From contig CAMLGF010000037.1 of the NCBI GenBank assembly GCA_946479515.1, positions 1 through 37,303 of the forward strand: DNA of 37,303 bases, written 5' to 3'. Below, in pieces: positions 17,201 through 23,619 of the stretch (position 1 is the stretch's first letter; every line of letters begins with the position of its first letter). This stretch comes from an uncultured Pseudomonadota bacterium (lineage in GTDB: Bacteria > Pseudomonadota > Gammaproteobacteria > Steroidobacterales > Steroidobacteraceae). The notes beneath the pieces are model-generated. The model worked only from the letters and a program-made list of their open reading frames with translations, was not told where the DNA came from and searched no databases. A program made the position numbers and the translations under genes.

Positions 17201-17503
17201 CTGCACGCTGAGCACGGCCATGCCGGGCTGCGACACCGAGGCGATGTGTTCGACGCCGGAGATTTCGCCCAGCACCTTCTCCATGGGCGAGGCCACCAGG
17301 TTTTCGACCTGTTCGGAGGAGGCGCCCGGGAAGGGCACGAAGATGTTGGCGAAAGTGACGTCGATCTGCGGCTCTTCCTCGCGCGGTGTGACCAGCACGG
17401 CGAACACGCCCAGGAGCAGCGCCGCCAGCGCCAGCAGCGGTGTCAGCTGGTTGGCGAGGAAGAACCGGGCGACGCGCCCGCTGAAGCCCAGGGGTTCAGT
17501 CAT
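14285..17503 (-). CDS. RND-family efflux pump, inner-membrane permease
   Basis: A 1072-residue proton-driven RND transporter with the usual twelve-helix, two-large-periplasmic-loop layout. The N-terminal helix is followed by 'TPREEEPQIDVTFANIFVPFPGAS' and 'ASPMEKVLGEISGVEHIAS'. The proton-relay Asp pair is Asp424-Asp425 in GILVDDAIVVVENI (TM4), as in AcrB-type pumps; the heavy-metal-efflux signature is absent. The C-terminal half repeats the fold and ends 'LLVIPVLYYAYLKRRRPRAARQE'. The gene overlaps its adaptor by eight bases and is followed after three bases by sqr, so it belongs to the sulfide operon. The substrate is unknown; an outer-membrane TolC partner is not encoded here. Confidence 0.95.
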   Translation of the reverse strand: MTEPLGFSGRVARFFLANQLTPLLALAALLLGVFAVLVTPREEEPQIDVTFANIFVPFPGASSEQVENLVASPMEKVLGEISGVEHIASVSQPGMAVLSVQFEVGEPRTEAIVRLYNAIYSNQDWRPANAGVLQPLIKPKGIDDVPIVTVTLWTQDAGRGGHELGQIARSVESELQRVRGTRNVTTTGSPRSVVRVQLDPQKLSGYGLTVTDLAGALEAANMVRHAGALVAADRVSLVDAGEFLADRDDVAALVVSARDGQPVFLEDVATVTTGPDEPESYAWLGTGPGAALNGLPAVAHAPAVTLAISKKPGENAIDVADALIRRVDQLRGTYIPTGVEATVTRNYGVTANDKAVKLIQKLLFATASVVLLVMLTMGRREALVVGTAVLVTLAATLFASWAWGFTINRVSLFALIFSIGILVDDAIVVVENIHRHGQLGGTGPGMIPRAVDEVGGPTILATFTVIAALLPMAFVSGLMGPYMSPIPINSSMGMLISLAVALVFTPWMCRRLLGTHAGEAAAHAGNEHDWLRRGFEKLLRPFLGAADARRRRHGLYWAVLAAILIAVGLAAVKWVVLKMLPFDNKSEFQVVVNLPEGSTVEHTARVLGEIGAVVAAVPEVSDYQAYAGTAAPINFNGLVRQYYLRQSPELGDLQVNLVDKHHRDRQSHEIALSLRPALAAIGRRHGASVQVVEVPPGPPVLAPIVAEVYGPDYRAQRELAARVRRMFDATADIVAGDDSLDAAAPRLVLAVDRQKAALHGISQQQVAQLVAMSLGGVDATFAHPGRERYPIPVRLELPVADKGELGAVLSLEARNASGAGVPLSELVIVRETTRDAAIYHKDLLPVVYVSGDMAGELDSPLYGMFAMVGDLGERESGVRQHFIAQPDDPTELAVKWDGEWQITYETFRDMGLAYSVGLVMIYLLVVAQFGSYFLPLIIMAPIPLTIIGVMPGHALLGAQFTATSMIGMIALAGIIVRNSILLVDFIDQELAAGRPLEDAVVRAGAIRAKPIALTALAAMIGAFFILDDPIFNGLAVSLIFGILVSTALTLLVIPVLYYAYLKRRRPRAARQE

Positions 17504-18560
17504 GGGCGGGCGCCGCCCGGACCAGGCGTGCGGCGGCCGCGACGGGGTCGAGCGCGACGCGTTCGCCCGGCGAGACGCCGGCCAGTAGTTCGATGCGGTC
17601 CTCGTAGCGATGTCCCGGCCGGACCTGGCGCAGGCTCACCGCGCCGTTCTCGTCCACGACATACACGGCGGTCACTTCGCCGCGCTCGACGAAGGCGGTG
17701 CGCGGCACCAACAGGCGCTGTGCCTCGCCGACCACGAAGCCCGCCTTCACCACCATGCCGGGGTAGAGGTCGGTGGCGTTCTCGGGCAGATCGAGCCGCG
17801 CGCGAAAGGTATTCGAACCGGGCGTGGCCTGCGGGAACACCGTCAGGTGCGTGGCCTCGATGCGATGGTCGTTGACGTAGATGGCGGCGCGGCGGGTGTG
17901 GCGCACCTGTTCGACGATGGACTGCGGCACGTCCACCACCACGCGCAGGTATTGCAGCGAAATGCCACTCATGAGCGGCGTGCCCGGCGAGACTGTCTCG
18001 CCCAGTTCCACGTGCCGGCGCGTGACGATGCCGGCATAGGGCGCGCGGATCTCGGTGTAGGCGATGCCTTCGCGCGCGCTGTCGAGCCCGGCGCGCGCCG
18101 ATGCCACCCGCGCCACCGCGGCATCGCGCGCCGTCGTGGCCTCGTCGAGCATGGCCTTGGCGACCATCTGGCGGGCGTACATGTCCGCGACGCGCTGGTA
18201 GTGCACCTTCGCCTCGTTCTCGCGCGCGATGGCCTCCTTGAGCGAGGCCTCGGCCTGCGCGAGTCCGGCGCGCTGTTCGGCGGCGCGCAGGCGCACGATC
18301 ACCGCGCCTGCGGGCACGAAGTCATTCACGTCGTAGAAGATCTCCGCGACGCGGCCGGAAGTCTGCGCGGCCACGGTGCCCTGGTTCACCGCTTCGATCA
18401 CGCCGTCGAGCCGTCGCTCCACCGCGCCGGCCTCGGGCGCCAGCGTCAGCGTGGCGAGCGGCGGCGCCGGCGGGCCGCCCCGCGGCGCGGTAGGCTCCGA
18501 TCCGCAGGCCGAGAGCAACAGCGGCGCGATCAGCGCCGTCAGCCACGCCGCACGGCTCAT
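17496..18560 (-). CDS. RND periplasmic adaptor (membrane-fusion) lipoprotein
   Basis: A 354-residue lipoprotein: MSRAAWLTALIAPLLLSAC gives a lipobox LSAC with Cys19 as the acylation site. It has a lipoyl-like segment ('GTVAAQTSGRVAEIFYDVNDFVPAGAVIVRL'), a helical hairpin (residues about 100-160, 'AEQRAGLAQAEASLKEAIARENEAKVHYQRV'), the second lipoyl half ('AYTEIRAPYAGIVTRRHVELGETVSPGTPL', read approximately) and beta-barrel domains. It links the RND pump to a TolC-type channel. The ATG at 18560 is two bases after the DUF2892 stop. An upstream frame extension has no ribosome-binding site and would precede the lipoprotein signal. Confidence 0.93.
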   Translation of the reverse strand: MSRAAWLTALIAPLLLSACGSEPTAPRGGPPAPPLATLTLAPEAGAVERRLDGVIEAVNQGTVAAQTSGRVAEIFYDVNDFVPAGAVIVRLRAAEQRAGLAQAEASLKEAIARENEAKVHYQRVADMYARQMVAKAMLDEATTARDAAVARVASARAGLDSAREGIAYTEIRAPYAGIVTRRHVELGETVSPGTPLMSGISLQYLRVVVDVPQSIVEQVRHTRRAAIYVNDHRIEATHLTVFPQATPGSNTFRARLDLPENATDLYPGMVVKAGFVVGEAQRLLVPRTAFVERGEVTAVYVVDENGAVSLRQVRPGHRYEDRIELLAGVSPGERVALDPVAAAARLVRAAPAHD

Positions 18561-18562
18561 GG

Positions 18563-18766
18563 TCAGCTGAATGCCGGGCCGGCGCGAACGCCCGCCTTCT
18601 TGAGGAAGTAGGCGAGCGGACAGAAGCCCGTGAACGCGGACTGCAGCAGGTTGAGGCCCACGAACGCGCTCAGCAGCTGCCACCAGGGCGAGACGTAGTA
18701 GGCGAGTACCAGCCCGAGCAGCACCATGCTGCCGGCGAAGGCGAAGACGATCCGGTCGATGGACAT
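18563..18766 (-). CDS. DUF2892 small inner-membrane protein (YgaP-like membrane module)
   Basis: A 67-residue protein with two transmembrane helices ('FAGSMVLLGLVLAYYVSPWWQLLSAFVGLNLLQSAFTGFCPLAYFLKKAGV', given here by its hallmarks: SPWW, FVGLNLLQSAFTGFCPL). DUF2892 is often fused to or beside a rhodanese, as in E. coli YgaP, where it anchors sulfur-transfer chemistry at the membrane. Here it follows the rhodanese gene as a separate protein. The start is fixed by AGGAG six bases upstream of ATG 18766; a longer in-frame form from 18799 lacks this. Confidence 0.93.
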   Translation of the reverse strand: MSIDRIVFAFAGSMVLLGLVLAYYVSPWWQLLSAFVGLNLLQSAFTGFCPLAYFLKKAGVRAGPAFS

Positions 18767-18837
18767 GGCGATCTCCTGTAGGTGAAGCGACTGTTCCACC
18801 GCCGGTGGGCAGGGAACATCCGCAATGACGCGGCGGA

Positions 18838-18855
18838 GTAGGTAGTGCTACCTAC
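18838..18855. repeat. Inverted repeat at the rhodanese stop codon
   Basis: GTAGGTAG-TG-CTACCTAC is a perfect 8-2-8 inverted repeat overlapping the rhodanese TAG stop (18852-18854). It lies in the 85-bp gap before the DUF2892 gene. A second short stem CCACC-gcc-GGTGG is at 18796-18808. These could stabilise or process the operon mRNA or bind a regulator; function is unknown. Confidence 0.45.
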
Positions 18856-19193
18856 GACGCGTCGCAAATCGTGGCGAAGCCCGCCTGGCGCCAGGCCAGG
18901 ATGCCGCCGGCGAGGTGCGCCACCCGTGCCTCGCCGGCCCGCAGGCACAGCTCGGCGGCATTGCGCGAACGCAGGCCGGTGCCGCACTGGAACACCAGCC
19001 GCCGCCGCGGATCGCGCGGCAGCCCGGCCGCATCGAGCCGCGACAGAGGTAGGAGTCGGGCGCCGGCGATGCGCTGCTGCGCGAACTCGTGCGGCTCGCG
19101 CACGTCGATGAGCAGGATGCGGTCCTCGTTCAGCAGGCGCAGTACCTGTTCGGGGTGCAGGTCTTCGACCGGCGTGGCGGTGCGTGTGTCCAT
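18852..19193 (-). CDS. Single-domain rhodanese (sulfurtransferase)
   Basis: A 113-residue cytoplasmic rhodanese. The active-site loop is C70-G-T-G-L-R-S, the CxxGxR type, and 'LLIDVREPHEFAQQRIAGARLLPLSRL' and 'HLAGGILAWRQAG' are family hallmarks. It transfers sulfane sulfur via a Cys70 persulfide. It is the first gene of the operon ending in osmC, directly behind a promoter with an embedded palindrome. GGAG lies six bases before ATG 19193. Together with DUF2892 and SQR it probably passes the sulfur produced from H2S. Confidence 0.94.
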   Translation of the reverse strand: MDTRTATPVEDLHPEQVLRLLNEDRILLIDVREPHEFAQQRIAGARLLPLSRLDAAGLPRDPRRRLVFQCGTGLRSRNAAELCLRAGEARVAHLAGGILAWRQAGFATICDAS

Positions 19194-19218
19194 GGTGTGC
19201 TCCGTTTCCGATGCTGTC

Positions 19219-19246
19219 AGTATATTAGTAAATACTAATTTAGCAA
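19219..19246 (-). promoter_or_regulatory. Promoter of the sulfide operon with operator in its spacer
   Basis: On the minus strand: -35 TTGCTA (19246-19241), 16-bp spacer, -10 TATACT (19224-19219). It sits about 26 bp from ATG 19193. The spacer carries the palindrome ATTAGT-AAAT-ACTAAT, so repressor binding would exclude RNA polymerase. This is among the few AT-rich stretches in the window. Confidence 0.6.
19224..19239. promoter_or_regulatory. Predicted BigR-type operator, ATTAGT-AAAT-ACTAAT
   Basis: A perfect 6-4-6 inverted repeat, extended by partial symmetry on both sides. It lies in the 105-bp gap between the divergent rhodanese operon and the ArsR-family gene, between the operon's -35 and -10 and just upstream of the arsR-type -35 at 19240. 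Xylella and Agrobacterium BigR are known to bind an AT-rich palindrome at the equivalent place. The assignment here is inferred. Confidence 0.6.
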
Positions 19247-19268
19247 GTACCGAAACATCAGGTAGACT
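19240..19268 (+). promoter_or_regulatory. Promoter of the BigR/SqrR-like repressor gene
   Basis: -35 TTAGCA (19240-19245), 17-bp spacer, -10 TAGACT (19263-19268). The AGGAGG ribosome-binding site lies just before ATG 19299. The operator palindrome abuts the -35, so the repressor probably also controls itself. Confidence 0.45.
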
Positions 19269-19298
19269 GCGTATGGCCCACAGCCAGGAGGAGGTTCC

Positions 19299-19634
19299 AT
19301 GCCGAGCCGAAATGCCCCACGGGCGCGCGCCGCCCGCCAGCTGGTGCGCGAGATCCGGCCGCACGCCGAGCGCGCGGCCGCACTGCTGAAGGCGCTCGCG
19401 AACGAGCAGCGCCTGATGATCCTGTGCCACCTGCAGGACGGCGCCCTGTCGGTGGGCGAGCTCAATGAGCGCGTGGACTTGAGCCAGTCGGCGCTGTCGC
19501 AGCACCTGGGAGTGCTGCGCGAGTCCGGCATCGTGAGCACCACGCGCGAGGCGCAATCCATCCGTTACGAAGTCAGCAGCCCGGTGGTACGCAGCATCAT
19601 CGCGCTGCTGTATCAGGAGTTCTGCGCGGCCTGA
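19299..19634 (+). CDS. bigR: ArsR-family persulfide-sensing repressor (BigR/SqrR type)
   Basis: A 111-residue winged-helix repressor. The DNA-binding helix region is 'LSVGELNERVDLSQSALSQHLGVLRESGIV'. Two cysteines, Cys43 (LMILCHL) and Cys109 (YQEFCAA), occupy the positions of the redox pair of Xylella BigR (Cys42/Cys108) and Rhodobacter SqrR. In those proteins sulfane sulfur makes a tetrasulfide bridge that releases DNA. No metal-binding ELCVCDL motif is present, arguing against an arsenic or metal sensor. It is divergent from the rhodanese-RND-SQR-OsmC operon and has an AT palindrome between them. A sulfide/persulfide-responsive repressor of that operon is a strong inference. Confidence 0.9.
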   Translation: MPSRNAPRARAARQLVREIRPHAERAAALLKALANEQRLMILCHLQDGALSVGELNERVDLSQSALSQHLGVLRESGIVSTTREAQSIRYEVSSPVVRSIIALLYQEFCAA

Positions 19635-19756
19635 CCGCGGCCCCTGCGGGCGGGAACGTTCGCCGGGAACGCCTGCCAGCAACGCATTGCGCCGGTCGTC
19701 TTGGATTCCTCACCGGCACGCTCGCTGCTTCCTACAGCAGTTCCCGTGCCTGCTCC

Positions 19757-19762
19757 TAACAT
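19757..19762 (+). promoter_or_regulatory. -10-like TAACAT directly before the sugar-dehydrogenase gene
   Basis: TAACAT ends six bases before ATG 19769 and no Shine-Dalgarno is present, so a leaderless mRNA is likely. The gap 19635-19768 also holds a direct repeat CGGGAACG (19651-19658 and 19664-19671) of unknown meaning. Confidence 0.4.
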
Positions 19763-19768
19763 GCGGAC

Positions 19769-21151
19769 ATGCGCACGGTTCGCTTCTCTCACCGCTGGCC
19801 GCTCATCGCGCTGCTCGTCGTGGCGCTGATCGGCTGCGCGCTGCTCGCGGCCTGCGCGGCGCTCACCACGGCGGATTCCGCTCCGCAGTCCTCGCCGGTC
19901 ACCAGCCTCGGTCCCGACCCGCAGTTGCCCGCGCCCGAGAAGCCAGCGCTCGTTCCCACGGTGCGCATCGCCGCGGCCCGCGGCTGGCCCGCGGGCGTGG
20001 TGCCGGTGCCGGGCGGTGGCCTCGCGGTGAATGCCTTCGCCACCGGCCTGGATCATCCGCGCTGGTTGTACGTGCTGCCCAACGGCGACGTGCTGGTCGC
20101 CGAAACCAATGCTCCACGGCGGCCGAAGGACGAGGCCGGCCTGATGGCGAAGGTCATGAAGCGCATCCAGCGCCGGGCCGGTGCCGGCGTGCCCTCGGCG
20201 AATCGCGTCACGCTGCTGCGCGACGCCGATGGCGATGGTGTTGCGGAGACGCGCAGCGTGCTGCTCGGCGGCCTGAACTCGCCGTTCGGCATGGCGCTGG
20301 TGAACGAGCATCTCTACGTCGCGAACACCGATGGCATCGTGAGGTTCCGCTACCGGCAGGGCGCCACCACGCTCGACGGCCCCGGCGAACGGGTGGCAGA
20401 TCTTCCCGCCGGTGATCGCAACCACCACTGGACCAAGAACATCATCGCCAGTGCCGATGGCACGCGCCTGTACGCGACCGTGGGTTCCAACAGCAACGTC
20501 GCGGAACACGGCATGGCCGAGGAGCAGGGCCGAGCCGCCATCTGGGAGATCGACCTGACCACCGGCGCGAAGCGCCTGTTCGCCACCGGGTTGCGCAATC
20601 CCAATGGCCTGGCCTGGGACCCGGAGACCGGCGCGCTCTGGACCGTGGTGAACGAGCGCGACCAGCTGGGCGACGACCTGGTGCCTGACTACCTCACGAC
20701 GGTGACGCGCGACGCGTTCTATGGCTGGCCGTACGCATATTTCGGCGCGAATGTGGATGCTCGTGTCGCCCCGCCGCGCGCCGACCTCGTCGCCCGCGCC
20801 CTCGCGCCCGATTACGCGCTCGGCGCCCATGTCGCCGCGCTGGGGCTGGCCGCCGCGCAGGGCTCGTCGCTGCCCGAGCATCTGCGCGAGGGCATGTTCA
20901 TCGGCGAGCATGGCTCGTGGAACCGGCAACCGCCCGCCGGCTACAAGGTGGTGTTCGTCCCCTTCCGGAATGGCCGGCCCGCGGGCCTGCCGCTCGATGT
21001 GCTGACCGGCTTCGTGAATGCCGAGGGTATGGCTCACGGCCGCCCCGTGGGCGTGGCCATGAGCCGGCAGGGCGCGCTGCTGGTGGCCGACGACGTCGGC
21101 AACGTGATCTGGCGTGTGTCGGCGGTACGAAAGGCTGCGCCAGTCCAGTGA
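19769..21151 (+). CDS. PQQ-type sorbosone/glucose dehydrogenase-like lipoprotein
   Basis: A 460-residue exported protein with an N-terminal hydrophobic segment and lipobox LAAC (Cys29; LIGC at Cys23 is a second candidate). The body is a six-bladed beta-propeller of the soluble aldose-sugar/sorbosone dehydrogenase family: '[25 protein letters not shown]', '[18 protein letters not shown]', '[27 protein letters not shown]', '[36 protein letters not shown]', '[11 protein letters not shown]' and '[26 protein letters not shown]'. Members oxidise sugars in the periplasm with PQQ, though many genomes with such genes lack PQQ biosynthesis, so the cofactor is not certain. It is convergent with the host-attachment gene. 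Confidence 0.88.
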   Translation: MRTVRFSHRWPLIALLVVALIGCALLAACAALTTADSAPQSSPVTSLGPDPQLPAPEKPALVPTVRIAAARGWPAGVVPVPGGGLAVNAFATGLDHPRWLYVLPNGDVLVAETNAPRRPKDEAGLMAKVMKRIQRRAGAGVPSANRVTLLRDADGDGVAETRSVLLGGLNSPFGMALVNEHLYVANTDGIVRFRYRQGATTLDGPGERVADLPAGDRNHHWTKNIIASADGTRLYATVGSNSNVAEHGMAEEQGRAAIWEIDLTTGAKRLFATGLRNPNGLAWDPETGALWTVVNERDQLGDDLVPDYLTTVTRDAFYGWPYAYFGANVDARVAPPRADLVARALAPDYALGAHVAALGLAAAQGSSLPEHLREGMFIGEHGSWNRQPPAGYKVVFVPFRNGRPAGLPLDVLTGFVNAEGMAHGRPVGVAMSRQGALLVADDVGNVIWRVSAVRKAAPVQ

Positions 21152-21160
21152 CCCGTGCGC

Positions 21161-21670
21161 TCAGCCGCCCGGCGCGGCCCGCTTGGCGGGCTCGAAGGCC
21201 GGCACGCCGGTGAACACGGACCTCGGCAGATAGGCGCGCAGTTCCGCCGGGGCCTGATGCACCACGTCCTTCGGTACCGTCGTGCTGACCAGGGCGCGCA
21301 CCGCCGCCGGCAGCGCCGCGCGCAGCCGGCCGAGGAAGGCCGGTCCTGCGACCAGCACCAGCGCCTCGTAACGCCGTGCGCGTCGCGCGCGATCCAGTTC
21401 CGCGCCGATGCGCCGCGCGAACACTTCCACCGTGTGCCGGCGCGCCGTGCGCTCCGAGCCGCTCGAGTGCCGCGCGCTCGCGCCGCGCCGCCGGTGGGCG
21501 TCGGCGGCCCGCTCGAACACCCGTCCGGGGCGGTCGCTCACCAGGTCGCGTTCGTGCGCACGTCCCGAGGGATTGCGCAGCACGCCCTGTTCGACCAGGG
21601 TCCGGCCGTAGCCGAGGGCATCGTAAAAGCGGGCTTCGGTCTGATCGGCGACGACGATGCGCACGCGCAT
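21161..21670 (-). CDS. Host-attachment family protein
   Basis: A 169-residue basic protein of the 'host attachment' family (named after an Agrobacterium attachment locus; biochemical role unknown). Typical features are 'RIVVADQTEARFYDALG', a central charged segment rich in Arg and His (residues 35-80), 'FARRIGAELDRARRARRYEALVLVAGPAFLGRLRAAL' and 'VPKDVVHQAPAELRAYLP'. It has no signal peptide or membrane helix, so it is likely cytoplasmic despite the name. GGGAGA precedes the ATG at good spacing. It is the last gene of the groEL-usp-adhP-yqjDEK run, and homologues often accompany stress-protein clusters. Confidence 0.85.
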   Translation of the reverse strand: MRVRIVVADQTEARFYDALGYGRTLVEQGVLRNPSGRAHERDLVSDRPGRVFERAADAHRRRGASARHSSGSERTARRHTVEVFARRIGAELDRARRARRYEALVLVAGPAFLGRLRAALPAAVRALVSTTVPKDVVHQAPAELRAYLPRSVFTGVPAFEPAKRAAPGG

Positions 21671-21687
21671 GAGTGTTCTCCCGGCGT

Positions 21688-21864
21688 CTATTTCTGTTCG
21701 AGCACACGCAGCACGCGCCTGACCAGGGCAATCGCCCGCGTCAGGTCGCGTGTGTGCAGGTGTGCGGTGGCGGCCCCGGTCAGTCCGGCAAGCCGAGCGC
21801 GCTGCTGGCGGCAGCGTTCGATGAGTTCGGCGCGCGGCGCGCGCGCGGTGTGGCGGTCGTTCAT
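21688..21864 (-). CDS. YqjK-like small protein
   Basis: A 58-residue, strongly basic, helical protein (MNDRHTARAPRAELIERCRQ at its start). It lies directly after the YqjE-like gene, with a four-base ATGA overlap, in the order yqjD-yqjE-yqjK known from E. coli. GGGAG is six bases upstream of ATG 21864. Sequence similarity to YqjK is loose, so the name rests on position, size and composition. Confidence 0.6.
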   Translation of the reverse strand: MNDRHTARAPRAELIERCRQQRARLAGLTGAATAHLHTRDLTRAIALVRRVLRVLEQK

Positions 21865-22241
21865 GCCGACTCCCGGATTGCTTCGGCGTCCAGTTCGAGC
21901 TCGCGCAGCGTGGCCTCGAAGGCCGGCGGCCGGGTGCGCCACCGATGCCGTGCGCGCAGCACGAACACCACGGCGATGAGCACGTACGCGAGCGTGGTGC
22001 CGACGCTCGCCAGAATGCGGTGGCTGTCCCAGAACACGGCGATCACCGCGACGCCGGCGAACACGAAGGCCACGAGCGCCAGCACGAATGCCGCGACCGC
22101 CATGCCGAGCGACGACAGCGCGGCGCCGACATGCGCCTCGACGTCGAGCGACAGTAGTTCGATACGCGTGTGCAGCATCGCGGCGATCAGCGGCAGCCAG
22201 CCGCGGTCGGCCGGGTCGCGATTGCCGGGAAGGTCGTTCAT
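21861..22241 (-). CDS. YqjE-like phage-holin-superfamily membrane protein
   Basis: A 126-residue inner-membrane protein with two adjacent transmembrane helices ('LGMAVAAFVLALVAFVFAGVAVIAVFW' and 'LASVGTTLAYVLIAVVFVLRAR'), preceded by a soluble helix ('MLHTRIELLSLDVEAH'). This is the 'Actinobacteriophage holin superfamily III'/YqjE pattern. It overlaps DUF883 upstream and YqjK downstream by four bases each, so the trio is translationally coupled. The family's role is unclear; despite the name there is no phage context. Confidence 0.82.
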   Translation of the reverse strand: MNDLPGNRDPADRGWLPLIAAMLHTRIELLSLDVEAHVGAALSSLGMAVAAFVLALVAFVFAGVAVIAVFWDSHRILASVGTTLAYVLIAVVFVLRARHRWRTRPPAFEATLRELELDAEAIRESA

Positions 22242-22516
22242 CGGCGTCTCACCAGCATGCCGAGCAGGAAGGCGACCACGCCGGTGGCCGCAATGACGCG
22301 CCAGGGGTTGTCGTGCACGGCGCGATCCAGCGCGAGTGCGCGACCGCGGACGGCGTCATAGGCGTGGCGCAGATGATCGCGGGCGCGCTGCAGCCCCTCG
22401 AGCGCGGCGTCCGGCGCTTCGCCGGCTTTCGCGGCGCCCGCATCCAGGATCTGGTCCACTTCGTGGACCAGCTCGCGCAATCGTGAAGAGATCTTTTCCA
22501 TGGGAGTCGTGCTCAT
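22238..22516 (-). CDS. DUF883 (YqjD/ElaB) family membrane protein
   Basis: A 92-residue protein with a long amphipathic helical part and a single C-terminal transmembrane helix ('DNPWRVIAATGVVAFLLGMLVRRR', shown by its ends). This is the DUF883 architecture of E. coli YqjD and ElaB, which tether ribosomes to the membrane in stationary phase. ATG 22501 (residue 6) is an alternative start. It begins six bases after the adhP stop, so it belongs to the same operon as the stress genes. Confidence 0.88.
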   Translation of the reverse strand: MSTTPMEKISSRLRELVHEVDQILDAGAAKAGEAPDAALEGLQRARDHLRHAYDAVRGRALALDRAVHDNPWRVIAATGVVAFLLGMLVRRR

Positions 22517-22522
22517 GGCAGG

Positions 22523-23608
22523 TCAGGCGGCCATGCCGGAGCGGGCCGCGAAGTCGGGTACCTGGTCGGCGCTGCCGCCGGCGATGTCCAGCACCATGCG
22601 TCCATCAACCGCGCCGTGCTCGAGGCGCTCGAACACCTGGTTGACGTCGGCGAGCGTGGCGCGATGCGTCTGCGCGATCACCTTGCGTTCGGCGGCGAAC
22701 TCCAGCGCCTCGGCGAGATCGCGGCGCGTGCCGACGATCGAGCCGCGGATGGTAATGCCCTTGAGCACCACGTCGAAGATCGGCGTGGGGAAGGTGCCGG
22801 GCGGTAAGCCCACCAGCGACACCGTGCCGCGCCGGCGGGTGTAGCGGATCGCCTGCGTGAACGCGGTGTTGGCGACCGCGGTGACGATCACGCCGTGTGC
22901 GCCACCGCCGGTGGCGCGGATCATCGCCTCCACCGCATCCGGTTCCGCGCCGTTCACGGTGACGTCCGCGCCCAGCATACGCGCCAGCGCGAGCTTCTCG
23001 CGGCTGACGTCCACGGCCGCTACGTGCAGGCCCATGGCCTTGGCGTACTGGATGGCCATGTGGCCCAACCCGCCCACCCCGGACACCGCCAGCCACTGGC
23101 CCGGGCGGGCCTCGGTCTCGCGCACTCCTTTATATGTGGTCACGCCGGCGCACAGGATGGGCGCCAAGCCGATGAAATCCGGCTTGGCGGGCAGTCGCGC
23201 GACATAATCCGCGTGACCGATGGCGTACTCGGCAAAACTGCCGTTCACGCCGTAGCCACTGTTGTGCTGGCTTTCGCACAACGTCTCCCATCCCGTGGTG
23301 CAGTACTCGCAGCAGCCGCAGGCGTCGTGCAGCCAGGCCAGCCCGACCGCGTCGCCTTCCTTCAGCCGCGTCACGCCCGTGCCGAGCGCCGCGACCACGC
23401 CCGTGCCTTCGTGGCCGGGAATGAAGGGCAGGCCCGGCTTCACCGGCCAGTCGCCGCGGGCCGCGTGCAGGTCCGTGTGGCAGACGCCGCTCGCGAGAAT
23501 CCGGATGAGCACTTCGCCGGGGCCGGGCTGCGGAACCGGCACTTCCTCGATGCTGAGTGGGCGGCCGAACTCGCGGACGACGGCGGCTTTCATGGTCCTG
23601 GGCAACAT
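22523..23608 (-). CDS. adhP: Zinc-dependent alcohol dehydrogenase, AdhP type
   Basis: A 361-residue medium-chain alcohol dehydrogenase (primary alcohols to aldehydes with NAD+). Catalytic zinc ligands are Cys43 (GVCHTD), His66-Glu67 (PGHEGTG) and Cys153 (ILCAGVT). The structural zinc loop is CGCCEYCTTGWETLC, with Cys97, Cys100, Cys103 and Cys111. The NAD-binding motif is GVGGLGHMAIQ with Asp ending the second strand ('VAAVDVS'), favouring NAD. ATG 23593 is an alternative start. It sits eleven bases after the universal stress gene and begins the adhP-yqjDEK segment; a fermentative or aldehyde-detoxifying role in low oxygen fits the neighbours. Confidence 0.95.
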   Translation of the reverse strand: MLPRTMKAAVVREFGRPLSIEEVPVPQPGPGEVLIRILASGVCHTDLHAARGDWPVKPGLPFIPGHEGTGVVAALGTGVTRLKEGDAVGLAWLHDACGCCEYCTTGWETLCESQHNSGYGVNGSFAEYAIGHADYVARLPAKPDFIGLAPILCAGVTTYKGVRETEARPGQWLAVSGVGGLGHMAIQYAKAMGLHVAAVDVSREKLALARMLGADVTVNGAEPDAVEAMIRATGGGAHGVIVTAVANTAFTQAIRYTRRRGTVSLVGLPPGTFPTPIFDVVLKGITIRGSIVGTRRDLAEALEFAAERKVIAQTHRATLADVNQVFERLEHGAVDGRMVLDIAGGSADQVPDFAARSGMAA

Positions 23609-23619
23609 GTCTATCTACC

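Noticed and set aside
14198..17875. A very long open frame on the plus strand opposite the RND operon
   Set aside because: Its translation is His/Arg/Glu-rich without any domain, and it mirrors the codon bias of the real RND, SQR and adaptor genes on the other strand. It is a GC-content artefact.
19651..19671. Direct repeat CGGGAACG as an ECF-sigma -35 (GGAAC)
   Set aside because: No matching -10 at about 16-17 bp downstream of either copy.
21861..22241. Holin-like protein as a sign of a prophage
   Set aside because: It is the YqjE housekeeping-type family, flanked by DUF883 and a YqjK-like gene; no phage genes or attachment sites are nearby.
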